Shown in pieces: positions 34,469 to 42,474 of a stretch of 64,000 bases of DNA (position 1 is the first letter of the stretch; the number at the start of each line of letters is the position of its first letter). The position numbers and the translations under genes were made by a program. Under the pieces are notes generated by a model. The model saw only the letters and a program-made list of their open reading frames with translations, had not been told where the DNA came from and made no database searches. The DNA comes from Palsa-744 sp963734815 (GTDB lineage: Bacteria; Actinomycetota; Thermoleophilia; Solirubrobacterales; Solirubrobacteraceae): the NCBI GenBank assembly GCA_963734815.1, contig CAVTIH010000001.1:372001-436000 (forward strand). The letters run 5' to 3'.

Positions 34469-35470
34469 TTACGCCCCGCTCACCAGCACCAGCGCGAACG
34501 CCACGTAGGCGGCGATGATCAACGCGCCGGGGAGCCGGCGCAGGCCGCGGTCGAGGTAGGCGATCGCGAGCGCGGCGGCGGTCAGGCCGAGATAGCTGAC
34601 GGCCACGAACGTGGTGGGCCCGGACGGGGTGCCGAGGCCGACGATCGCCCCCGGGATCAGCAGCCCCGCGACGACGTTCAGCGCGTTGCTGTTGAGCGCG
34701 GTGCTGAGCGTCGCCGCGCCCCGGCCGCGGGAGGCGAGGTAGACGGCGGCGACCGCGTTGGGGAGGCTGGTGACGGCGGCAAGGATCAGGCCGCCGACCA
34801 CGATCCCGGGGATCGCGTGGCGCGTGCCGAGCTCCGAGCCGGTTCGCTCCATCGCGATCGAGGCGCCCACCACGACAAGCACCGCGAGGGCCGCCAGCGC
34901 GCCGTCGCGCGCGCCCCCGCGATCGGGGTGGATCGCCACTGCGAGCTCCAGCTCCTCCTCCCTCACCGCCTCCGCCAGCCAACTCGCCCACGCCTCGGGA
35001 AGCGCCAGCCGTGCGAGCCGTTCACGACCCATGCCGAGGATCGCCAGGTAGGGCACCAGCAGCGCCAGCGCGGCGAGCAGCCCCAGCGCCGGCGGTAGCG
35101 CCCCAACCACCACCAGCACGCAGACCCCGGCGATCCACAGGCTCACGGCCCCGCCGAGCTCGATCACGCGCCGGTGCAGCGAGATCCGCCCGGCGACGAC
35201 CGCCGCCAGGCCGAGCAGCGCTGCCAGGTTGAAGACGTTGGAGCCGATCACGACGCCCGCGCCGATATGCGTGTCGTGCCGTGCGAGCGCCGTCACCGCG
35301 GCGGTGATCTCGGGCGCGTCGGCGGCCAGCGCCGCGAGCATTCCCAGCAGCGCCTCGGAGAGGCCCAGCCGTGCCCCCACGCGCTCGAGCCGCACGACCA
35401 GCGCCCAGGACGCGCCGAGGCTGACAATTACGCCGACTAGGAAGATCGCGCCCAGCAGCGTGTCGGACAA
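34469..35470 (-). CDS. CaCA-family sodium/calcium exchanger-like protein
   Basis: About 333 residues and ten hydrophobic helices in two halves. The alpha-repeat signatures are GSNVFNLAALLGLAA in the first half and LNSNALNVVAGLLIPG in the second, with acidic residues in the preceding helices (AADAPEITAAV; AVTSLPNAVAAVY). The first alpha-1 motif keeps Glu but the second has Asn/Pro, so ion selectivity may differ. Start is uncertain; TTG at 35470 fits the first helix. Diverges from the KdpD-domain gene. Confidence 0.8.
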   Translation of the reverse strand: MSDTLLGAIFLVGVIVSLGASWALVVRLERVGARLGLSEALLGMLAALAADAPEITAAVTALARHDTHIGAGVVIGSNVFNLAALLGLAAVVAGRISLHRRVIELGGAVSLWIAGVCVLVVVGALPPALGLLAALALLVPYLAILGMGRERLARLALPEAWASWLAEAVREEELELAVAIHPDRGGARDGALAALAVLVVVGASIAMERTGSELGTRHAIPGIVVGGLILAAVTSLPNAVAAVYLASRGRGAATLSTALNSNALNVVAGLLIPGAIVGLGTPSGPTTFVAVSYLGLTAAALAIAYLDRGLRRLPGALIIAAYVAFALVLVSGA

Positions 35471-35515
35471 GCTCCGCAGGCTATCCGACGCCCAAGTGCA
35501 GCACAATGCCCTGCG

Positions 35516-36673
35516 ATGCCATCCGACCGCGGACATCTGAAGGTCTTCATCGGCATGGCCGCCGGTGTGGGCAAGACGTTCCGGATGCTGCAGGAGGGCC
35601 AGGCCGAGGCGGAGGCCGGCCGCGACGCGGTGGTGGGCTACCTGGAGCCGCACGGCCGGATGGAGACGGTTGCCCAGGCGGAGGGATTGGAGATGGTGCC
35701 GCGCCGCAGGGTGCGCTACCGCGACACCGAGATCGAGGAGATGGACCTGCCGGGGGTGTTGGCGCGCGCGCCGGAGCTGTGCCTGATCGACGAGCTGGCA
35801 CATACCAATGCGCCCGGGGTGGAGCACGAGAAGCGCTACGAAGACGTGCGCACCGTGCTGGATGCCGGCATCGACGTGTTTTCCACCGTCAACGTGCAGC
35901 ACCTGGAGAGCCTCAACGACCAGGTGACGCAGCTGACCGGAGTGCGCGTGCGCGAGACGATCCCCGACGCGGTGCTGTCGGCCGCGGACGAGACGGTGCT
36001 GGTGGACATCACCCCGGAGGCGCTGATCGGCAGGTTGCGCGCCGGCAAGGTGTACGCCCCAGAGCGGGTGCAGGCGGCGCTCAGCAACTTCTTCAAGATC
36101 GAGAATCTCGCGGCGCTGCGCGAGACGGCGCTGCGTCAGGTGGCGGAGGGAGTGGAGCTTGAGCGTCGCGGCCGCGAGGCGCCGGTGGTGCGCCGGCGCG
36201 ACGACCGGCTGGTCGCGAGCGTTACCCCGCAGGTGATCTCCGAGCGGCTGCTGGCGCTGGTGACGCCGACCCCGCGCTCGCAACGGGTGGTGCGCCGCGC
36301 GTGGCGCTCGGCGCAGCGGCTGGGGGCGGAGCTGGACCTGCTCGTGGTGCGCCCGCCGGGAGCGACGCCGAGCAAAGGGGAGCGCGAACAGCTGGAGGCG
36401 CTGCGGCGGCTGGCGTCGGTGCTGGGCGCGCACCTGCTGATTGAGGAGGCCGACCAGGTCGCGGAGACCGCGATCCGGGTGGCGAGGGGGCGGGGCACGA
36501 CGTACCTGTTGATGGGCACGCCCAAGCCCCGCAACGCGTGGCGGCGCTTGAGCCAGCCGGCGCTGCCGTTCCAGCTGCTGAAAGGCCTGCCGGGGGTGGA
36601 CCTGCGGATCGTCGCCGACCGCACGCTGCTGCCCACGGGAGAGGTCGTGGAGGAGGAGGGGGCGGTGCTGTGA
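35516..36673 (+). CDS. free-standing KdpD N-terminal sensor domain with USP domain
   Basis: 385 residues equal to the cytoplasmic N-terminal part of KdpD: KdpD domain with Walker A GMAAGVGKTFRML at about residue 12, LIDELAHTNAPG and the FSTVNVQHLESLND segment, then a UspA-like domain from about residue 240. It lacks the four membrane helices and kinase of full KdpD. The kinase half is probably the gene at 21064. In KdpD this domain senses ATP and, in some bacteria, c-di-AMP. CACAAT eight bases before the ATG is a possible leaderless -10. Confidence 0.9.
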   Translation: MPSDRGHLKVFIGMAAGVGKTFRMLQEGQAEAEAGRDAVVGYLEPHGRMETVAQAEGLEMVPRRRVRYRDTEIEEMDLPGVLARAPELCLIDELAHTNAPGVEHEKRYEDVRTVLDAGIDVFSTVNVQHLESLNDQVTQLTGVRVRETIPDAVLSAADETVLVDITPEALIGRLRAGKVYAPERVQAALSNFFKIENLAALRETALRQVAEGVELERRGREAPVVRRRDDRLVASVTPQVISERLLALVTPTPRSQRVVRRAWRSAQRLGAELDLLVVRPPGATPSKGEREQLEALRRLASVLGAHLLIEEADQVAETAIRVARGRGTTYLLMGTPKPRNAWRRLSQPALPFQLLKGLPGVDLRIVADRTLLPTGEVVEEEGAVL

Positions 36674-36728
36674 GCAGCCAATTCTCGACGGTTGGCACGC
36701 GGGCTCGAGGAGCTGGGAGGGCAGGGCC

Positions 36729-37313
36729 ATGACCCCCCTCGCGGCGGTGTTGATCGTGGTGGCGCTGGCGGCGGGCTTCGCCGCCGCTACGGGCCTGGAG
36801 CGCTGGCGGCGAGAACGCGCGTTGCGGGGCAGTGGGCGGGTGCGCCGGATCGCGTTCCCGTTCACCGGCGAGGGTCTCTCCGAGCCGGCGCTGGCGGCCG
36901 CGCTGCGCCTGGCGCGCGCCGAGGGCGCGACGTTGATGCCCGTATACCTGGCGCTGGTGCCGCTGCGCCTGCCGGTGGAGGTGCCGCTGCGCAGCGAGTG
37001 CGACGTGGCGCTGCCGATGCTGGAGACGATCGAGCGGCGGGCGGCCCGCGCGGAGGTGCCGGTCGATTCGCGCATCGAGCGCGGGCGCACGGTGCGCCAC
37101 GCGCTGCGCGAACTGGCCGCGCACGAGCACTTCGAGCGGATCGTGGTGGCGGCCGGCGCGGACAGCTCGGGGGAGGGCTTCACGCCGGAGGCGGTGGCAT
37201 GGCTGCTGACCAACGTCCCCGGCGAGGTGATCGTGCTGCGGCCCGCGAGCGCGGCCCCGCAGACTTTGTTGCAACCAGGCGAGGCGGCGCCGCCGCAACC
37301 CCAGGGCGCCTAG
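36729..37313 (+). CDS. membrane-anchored universal stress protein
   Basis: 194 residues: an N-terminal helix (AAVLIVVALAAGFAAATG) followed by a UspA-like alpha/beta domain (RIAFPFTGEGLSEPALAAALRLA, then HFERIVVAAGADSSGEG and GEVIVLRPA). The ATP-loop GxxGS signature of some USPs is not clear. Lies 55 bp after the KdpD-domain gene with a good GGGAGG ribosome site, so the two probably work together in osmotic or potassium signalling. Confidence 0.78.
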   Translation: MTPLAAVLIVVALAAGFAAATGLERWRRERALRGSGRVRRIAFPFTGEGLSEPALAAALRLARAEGATLMPVYLALVPLRLPVEVPLRSECDVALPMLETIERRAARAEVPVDSRIERGRTVRHALRELAAHEHFERIVVAAGADSSGEGFTPEAVAWLLTNVPGEVIVLRPASAAPQTLLQPGEAAPPQPQGA

Positions 37314-37316
37314 CCT
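37311..37316 (+). promoter_or_regulatory. -10-like element before the secreted glycosidase gene
   Basis: TAGCCT is followed by six bases and the ATG at 37323, another leaderless-type spacing. Its first bases are the stop codon of the preceding USP gene. Confidence 0.35.
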
Positions 37317-37322
37317 GTTGGG

Positions 37323-38342
37323 ATGAACATGCCTCGACTCCTCCCCCGCCGGCCGATCTCCGCCCGGGTCACAGCCATGTTGCTCTGTGCTGCGCTCAGC
37401 GCGCTGGCGCTCCTCGTGGCGAGCCCCGCCCAGAGCTCGAACCCCCACGGCGAGTGGTATATGACCGGCATCAGCGACTCGCAGAGCGAGATGTTTGGCA
37501 ACCCGCTGTGGCAGCAGCTGCACACGAGGATTTCGCGGCTGGTGACCCCCTGGGACGTGGCGGAGCGTCCGTACGACCTGCACGAGGCCACCACCTGGAT
37601 CCACGACGCCGAAGCCCGCCACCAAAAAATCCTGGTGGCGTTCTACCACTCCGAGTACACCAAACGGAAGCTGCCGAGCGTTGCCGCCTACAAGCGCGCT
37701 GTGGCGAAGTTCGTCAAGCTGTTCCCGCACGTACGCGAATACCAGGCTTGGGATGAGGCCAACCGCGGGTATGTGAGCGACGGCAGCGCCTCGTTCGTCA
37801 GCCCGAGCGCGGCGCAGGACGCGCAGTACTACCAGGCGCTCAAGCGCGACTGCGTGGAGTGCACGGTGGTGGGTCTTGACGTGCTCGACAACGTGGCGAT
37901 CGGCGGGACCGTGCAGTACATCGAGGAATTCAAGCGCGAGATCGGTTTTCTGAAAACGGTGATGCCGTCGGTGTGGGGCCTGCATGACTACTCCGATCTG
38001 AACCACTTCGAAAGCTGGCGCACGCATGACCTCGCGGCCGACCTCGGCGGCGAAGTGTGGTTGACCGAGACCGGTGGGGTCGTAAAATTCGGTGGCGCCT
38101 TCCCCAACAACCACGGCTCGGGGCTGCGACGGGCCGCCAAAGTGTTGCAGTACATGTTCGGCGTGGCCGCCTCCACCCCGCGGATCAAGCGCGTGTACAT
38201 CTACAACTGGGTGGGCGGCACCCCCTCCACGCGGTTCGACGCCGGCTTGATGAACGCCCACTACAAGCCCCGGCCTGGTTACGTGGTGGTGTGCAAGCAG
38301 CTGCGCGCCGCGCACTGCAACGTCAAGACGGTCGAGAACTGA
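37323..38342 (+). CDS. secreted TIM-barrel glycosidase-like protein (clan GH-A)
   Basis: 339 residues with a clear signal peptide (MLLCAALSALALLVASPAQS). The acid/base motif of GH-A enzymes appears as AWDEANRG (usually NEPN or NEAN) on strand 4 and the nucleophile as WLTETGG on strand 7; RLVTPWD and GLHDYSD suit other barrel strands. The family within GH-A (39/5-like) cannot be settled by eye. Substrate unknown. A 13-bp palindrome lies downstream. Confidence 0.75.
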   Translation: MNMPRLLPRRPISARVTAMLLCAALSALALLVASPAQSSNPHGEWYMTGISDSQSEMFGNPLWQQLHTRISRLVTPWDVAERPYDLHEATTWIHDAEARHQKILVAFYHSEYTKRKLPSVAAYKRAVAKFVKLFPHVREYQAWDEANRGYVSDGSASFVSPSAAQDAQYYQALKRDCVECTVVGLDVLDNVAIGGTVQYIEEFKREIGFLKTVMPSVWGLHDYSDLNHFESWRTHDLAADLGGEVWLTETGGVVKFGGAFPNNHGSGLRRAAKVLQYMFGVAASTPRIKRVYIYNWVGGTPSTRFDAGLMNAHYKPRPGYVVVCKQLRAAHCNVKTVEN

Positions 38343-38403
38343 TCCGTTTTCAGGAGGGGATCGTCCGCGTGCCGGCGTGGGGCAACGGCGTGGTGGGCGC
38401 TGG

Positions 38404-38434
38404 CCGATCGGAGATCCCGTCGATCTCCGATCGG
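38404..38434. promoter_or_regulatory. 13-bp perfect inverted repeat before a VapBC module
   Basis: CCGATCGGAGATC-ccgtc-GATCTCCGATCGG. It lies 62 bp after the glycosidase stop and 31 bp before the VapB -10 element. No T-run follows. It could be a terminator for the glycosidase gene or an operator for the toxin module. Confidence 0.55.
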
Positions 38435-38465
38435 TCCTCCATGCCTCGCGTCGGTCGCCGGTGGT

Positions 38466-38471
38466 TATACT
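38466..38471 (+). promoter_or_regulatory. -10 element of the AbrB-PIN module, leaderless
   Basis: TATACT is followed by six bases and the ATG at 38478. Confidence 0.55.
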
Positions 38472-38477
38472 CAAAGT

Positions 38478-38756
38478 ATGACTTACAAGGTGGGGCCCAA
38501 GGGGCAAGTGGTGATTCCCAAGGCGATACGCGATCGGGTGGGCATCGGCCCGGGTGATCAGGTGTCCTTCGACGAGGAGTACGGTACTGTTCGCATCCGC
38601 AAGGCGATCACCGATCCCGCTGAGCGCCGGGCGATCCTCACGAGTCTGCAGGGGGTGCTGAAGGGCGGCGGACTCGATCCGATCGCGGGACTCGAAGCCG
38701 AGCACCGTCGCGAGGTCGAAGCCGACGAGCGCGAGCGGCGCCTGCGCGGGCTTTGA
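38478..38756 (+). CDS. vapB: AbrB/SpoVT-type antitoxin
   Basis: 92 residues. The swapped-hairpin DNA-binding domain TYKVGPKGQVVIPKAIRDRVGI is at the N-terminus; the charged C-terminal half (EAEHRREVEADERERR) should wrap the toxin. The stop overlaps the next gene start (TTGA). Confidence 0.9.
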   Translation: MTYKVGPKGQVVIPKAIRDRVGIGPGDQVSFDEEYGTVRIRKAITDPAERRAILTSLQGVLKGGGLDPIAGLEAEHRREVEADERERRLRGL

Positions 38757-39151
38757 CGGCCGTTCTGGACGCTTGGGCGGCGCTCGCGTTCCTGCGCGGG
38801 GAGCCTGCTGCGCCCCGCGTGAAAGAGCTCATTCTTGTCGAGGAGCCTCTGATCTCTTCGATCAACTTGGGCGAGGCGCTGTACTGGACCGAACGCAGGC
38901 TCGCGCAGCGCGCGGCTCGTGAAGAGGTTGACCGGCTGCGGGCGATGCTGGCGGTCGAAGATCCCGATTGGCCCCTTGTCGCCGCCGCCGCGCACCTCAA
39001 GGCGGGAGGCGGTCTCTCCTATGCCGATGCCTTCTGCGTCGCCACGGCTCAGCGTCACCATGCCAAGCTCTACACAGGTGATCCCGAGATTCTGGCGCTT
39101 GGGGAGCTTGTAGAGATGGTCGACTTACGCGAGAGCTCTGACGCCGGATAG
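38753..39151 (+). CDS. vapC: VapC-type PIN-domain toxin
   Basis: 132 residues. Acidic residues: Asp in AVLDAWAAL, Glu in NLGEALYW, Asp in LSYADAFCVATA and Asp in YTGDPEIL. TTG start coupled to the antitoxin stop. Partner of the AbrB-type antitoxin. Confidence 0.88.
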   Translation: MTAVLDAWAALAFLRGEPAAPRVKELILVEEPLISSINLGEALYWTERRLAQRAAREEVDRLRAMLAVEDPDWPLVAAAAHLKAGGGLSYADAFCVATAQRHHAKLYTGDPEILALGELVEMVDLRESSDAG

Positions 39152-39522
39152 TCCCAGGGTGGGCAGCGTCTTCTCGAGGCATGGTAGATAGGACAGACAA
39201 TTGTCTACGCTACTATGGGACCAAGGCGCGGTTGAGACGCCTGCGGGCACTCCATTTTTGGGACACTTCCCAATAAACGGACATTTTCTCACCCGCAAGT
39301 CGTATAGTCTTTCTCAAGGGTTCGAATGGCCTTTGAGATATACGAATCCATGGGGATGCCCGGGTGAGGAGTCGCGAACTCCTCACCCGGGACTAGGCAG
39401 GGTTTGGACCCCTGGCGTGGATACAGTCTACCGATGGATAGCACTAAACATTCCTGCCCTATAGACTTTTCGAATTAACGATCTGATTTGTGGCATCCGA
39501 TTGTGCTGGGCAACCGGTATAT
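39152..39522. other. A+T-rich intergenic segment with strong hairpins, possible insertion remnant
   Basis: No convincing gene. Base composition is clearly lower in G+C than the flanks. TTTTTGGGACACTTCCCAAT and GGACATTTTCTCACC look like the ends often left by IS elements, but no transposase is present. A hairpin TCTCAAGG/CCTTTGAGA and a 14-bp perfect one at 39359-39391 follow. Confidence 0.5.
39359..39391. terminator. 14-bp perfect hairpin
   Basis: CCCGGGTGAGGAGT-cgcga-ACTCCTCACCCGGG. Lies between convergent genes, so it may end transcription from either side, though no T-run is attached. Confidence 0.5.
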
Positions 39523-41163
39523 TCACACCGGCAGCGGGCTGCCCGTCGAGCTTGGTTGGTTCTCGGCTGGCAGCTCGGTAGGACCGCTCGCCTCGCCCCG
39601 CCAGACCCGCGCCCCGATCAACGCCGCCAGTGCGAAGCCGCAGGCCAGCGGGACGAGCGCGCGCAGCGGGTAGGAGCCGAAGTAGGCGCCCTTGGTGAGC
39701 GCCTTCGGGTCGCCGGAGTGGAGGATGTCGAGCAGACCTTGGTGGTCGATCCCCAGCAGCGTGGGGCCGAGCGCCGCGTATAGCGCCCAGGCACCAAGCG
39801 CGAGCAGGCCGGCGCGCAGCGAGCGCCCGGAGAGATGCACGCGTGGGGTGGCGGCCGCGGCGAGTCCGATCGCGCCGAGCGCCGGCAGCAGGAACACCCA
39901 GATCTCGCCCCACCCGCCCGCGAACTTCGGCCCGAGGCCGTAGGCGGAGGCGATCGTGGGCTGGAACTCGCCCCGCAGCAAGTAGCGCATCCATGTGACG
40001 GTCTCGGTCTCGTAGCCGATCAGCGGGTGCGTGATCGTCGCGAGCACCGAGCACGTGATCGAGACCGCGGCGAGCGCGATCGTCGGGCCGGGCCAGCGCT
40101 CGAACGCGATCGCCAGCGGCAGCGCCAGGAACGGCAGCGTCGTTCCCAGGAAGCGTGGGCCGGGCGAGCCGCCGCCGAACGGCAGGAAGTAGCCGGAGTT
40201 GTAGGTGAGGTACAGCAGGCACACGCCGCCGATCACGAGCGCCTCCGCGCGTCGCCCGCGGCGGTACAGCGCGACCGTGCCGAGCGCCCCCATCACCAGC
40301 ACCGGCGAGAGCGTCAGCAGACCTCGCGAGTCGCCCAGCAGCGCGGCGGCTACGCGCAGGGAGGGAGCGGTGATCCCAAAGAAGCCTTTGTGCTGCTGGG
40401 GCACGTTGGCGTAGGCGACGTGCGTGAGCGAGTGGAAGGCGGCGAGGTTGTAGAGCGCGAGTGGTACCAGCCCCACGAGCGCCCCCGCCGCGAAGGCCCC
40501 GCCGCGGCGCAGCACGCCGAGGGGGGTGAGCGCGTCGCGGCGCGAGAGCAGGTAGCACCCGAGCACGCCGGCGAGCAGCGCGAGCGGGTACTCCGAGGAG
40601 ATCGCGTAGCCGAGCGTGAGTCCCGCCGCCCCGCACAGCCATGCGCGCGGCGGCCCATCGCGCTCGCGCATCAACATCGCGAACGCGGCGAAGCCGAGGA
40701 ACGCCGTGAAGATGTGCGAGAACAGCAGCGTAGAGAGCGTGAGCGCCATCGTGCCGAGCCCGAGCGTCACCGCGGTGGCGGCGCCGAAGCCCGGTTGCAG
40801 GCGTTCGGCGACGTTCCACACGAGCGCCAGCAGCAGCAGGCCGGGCAGCACGTTGCCCCACAGCCCGATCAGGTAGATCAGCTCGTCGGTGCGCGGCTCC
40901 GCGGGCGATTCGAGCGCCCACCGTTCGGCGTCGATCGCGTTGAGGACGGTGTACCACGGCATCACGAACAGCGCGAGTCCCGGCGCGCGTGCCGAGTACC
41001 AGTGCCCGTGGTAGAAGACCTTGTCCCCTGTGTTCCGCTGGTAGGGGTCGATGTTGGTGTGTTCGTGGTAGAGCGCCTGCAGCAAGTCATAGTGCGAGGT
41101 CTGATTCCAGGAGAAATCCTCGATCAGCGTCGCGTAGGAGAGCCCCACGAGCAGCACCGCCAC
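39523..41163 (-). CDS. polytopic membrane protein, GT-C glycosyltransferase-like
   Basis: About 547 residues with roughly twelve hydrophobic helices. An early extracytoplasmic loop with SHYDLLQALYHEHTNIDPYQ and the following YHGHWYSARAPGLALF region resembles the first loop of GT-C enzymes (PMT/ArnT-like), which carries acidic residues. No certain family. The start is unclear: GTG at 41163 loses a basic stretch (SAKRR) that is open upstream without a good start codon. Divergent from the dehydrogenase-like gene by about 55 bp. Confidence 0.7.
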   Translation of the reverse strand: MAVLLVGLSYATLIEDFSWNQTSHYDLLQALYHEHTNIDPYQRNTGDKVFYHGHWYSARAPGLALFVMPWYTVLNAIDAERWALESPAEPRTDELIYLIGLWGNVLPGLLLLALVWNVAERLQPGFGAATAVTLGLGTMALTLSTLLFSHIFTAFLGFAAFAMLMRERDGPPRAWLCGAAGLTLGYAISSEYPLALLAGVLGCYLLSRRDALTPLGVLRRGGAFAAGALVGLVPLALYNLAAFHSLTHVAYANVPQQHKGFFGITAPSLRVAAALLGDSRGLLTLSPVLVMGALGTVALYRRGRRAEALVIGGVCLLYLTYNSGYFLPFGGGSPGPRFLGTTLPFLALPLAIAFERWPGPTIALAAVSITCSVLATITHPLIGYETETVTWMRYLLRGEFQPTIASAYGLGPKFAGGWGEIWVFLLPALGAIGLAAAATPRVHLSGRSLRAGLLALGAWALYAALGPTLLGIDHQGLLDILHSGDPKALTKGAYFGSYPLRALVPLACGFALAALIGARVWRGEASGPTELPAENQPSSTGSPLPV

Positions 41164-41217
41164 GACTGCGAGGCGCCGCTTTGCACTTGTGATCCGCGCT
41201 ACGATCGGCTGAGGATA

Positions 41218-42432
41218 ATGCGAGTCCTGGTTGTAGGAGCCGGAGGTGTGGGCGCGGCGTTCGCGGCGATCGCGCAACGCCGGCCGGCGTTCGAGCAGGT
41301 GGTCCTCGCCGATGTCTCCCCCCAGCGCGCGCACGACGCCGCGGCGAAACTTGGTGAAGCCGACCGCTTCAGCGCCGAGCGGGTGGACGCGTCCAGCCAG
41401 GAGCAGCTGGTGGCGTTGATCGGCAGGCTTGAGCCCGACGCGGTGCTGAACGCCTGCGACCCGCGCTTCAACGAGCCGATCTTCGGTGCCTGCTTCGAGG
41501 CGCGAGTGACGTACCTCGACATGGCGATGACGCTCTCCAAGCCCCACGTGCAGCGGCCCTACCAGCTGCCGGGGGTGATGCTCGGCGAGCACCAGCTGGC
41601 CCAGCACGAGCAGTGGGAGCAGGCCGGGCTGCTGGCGCTGGTGGGGATCGGCGTCGAGCCGGGGCTGTCGGACATCTTCGCGCGCTACGCCGCCGACGAG
41701 CTGTTCTCGCAGGTCGAGCAGGTGGGGGTGCGCGACGGCGCCGACCTGGTGGTCGAGGGGTATGACTTCGCGCCGACCTTCTCGATCTGGACGACGATCG
41801 AGGAGTGCCTCAACCCGCCGCTGATCTGGGAGCGCGAGCGCGGCTTCTACACCACGCCGCCCTTCTCCGAGCCGGAGGTGTTCGAGTTCCCCGAGGGGAT
41901 TGGTCCGGTGGAGTGCGTAAACGTGGAGCACGAGGAGGTTGTGCTGATCCCCCGCTGGGTGGCGTGCGAGCGGGTCACGTTCAAGTACGGGCTGGGGGAT
42001 GAGTTCATCGGCGTGCTGCGTACGCTGCACAAACTGGGACTCGACTCGACCGAGCCGGTGACGGTGCGCGGCGTGCAGGTCGCCCCGCGCGACGTGGTCG
42101 CGGCCGCGTTGCCCGACCCCGCGACGCTCGGCGAGCGGATGAGCGGGCGCACCTGCGCCGGCACTTGGGTGACGGGCACCGGCCGCGATGGCAAGCCCCG
42201 CTCGACCTACCTCTACCACGTGGTGGACAACGAGTGGACGATGCGCGAGTACGCAAGTCAGGCGGTCGTGTGGCAGACCGCGATCAACCCCGTCGTCGCG
42301 CTGGAGCTGCTGGACGACGGCACCTGGCGCGGCACCGGCGTGCTCGGCCCCGAGGCGTTTTCACCCGGGCCGTTCCTCGAGCGCCTCGCGGAGCTGGGCG
42401 CACCGCACGGGCAGCGCGACGAAGCGGCGTAG
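41218..42432 (+). CDS. saccharopine dehydrogenase family protein
   Basis: 404 residues. The N-terminal Rossmann motif is VLVVGAGGVGAAFAA, with NACDPRFNEP and TYLDMAM as in the saccharopine/carboxynorspermidine dehydrogenase family, and GVEPGLSDIFARYAADEL before the C-terminal domain. Probably acts on an amino acid or polyamine conjugate; the substrate cannot be named. ATG with TACGAT 12 bases upstream. Confidence 0.85.
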   Translation: MRVLVVGAGGVGAAFAAIAQRRPAFEQVVLADVSPQRAHDAAAKLGEADRFSAERVDASSQEQLVALIGRLEPDAVLNACDPRFNEPIFGACFEARVTYLDMAMTLSKPHVQRPYQLPGVMLGEHQLAQHEQWEQAGLLALVGIGVEPGLSDIFARYAADELFSQVEQVGVRDGADLVVEGYDFAPTFSIWTTIEECLNPPLIWERERGFYTTPPFSEPEVFEFPEGIGPVECVNVEHEEVVLIPRWVACERVTFKYGLGDEFIGVLRTLHKLGLDSTEPVTVRGVQVAPRDVVAAALPDPATLGERMSGRTCAGTWVTGTGRDGKPRSTYLYHVVDNEWTMREYASQAVVWQTAINPVVALELLDDGTWRGTGVLGPEAFSPGPFLERLAELGAPHGQRDEAA

Positions 42433-42448
42433 CTTCGAAGGGGTCCCT

Positions 42449-42473
42449 ACACAAGTGCCATCTGTCCGCCCGG
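42449..42473. repeat. 25-bp exact copy of the second ATPase's Walker-A upstream region
   Basis: ACACAAGTGCCATCTGTCCG and the next five bases are identical to 45306-45330 inside the second ATPase gene. Read on minus it encodes the PGGQMALV of that ATPase and then stops. It touches the 3' end of the first ATPase gene, so it looks like a scar of recombination or a lost ATPase paralogue. Confidence 0.7.
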
Positions 42474-42474
42474 C

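Noticed and set aside
39201..39464. 87-codon plus-strand frame in the A+T-rich gap
   Set aside because: It reads through the 14-bp hairpin and IS-like ends and shows no recognisable protein features.
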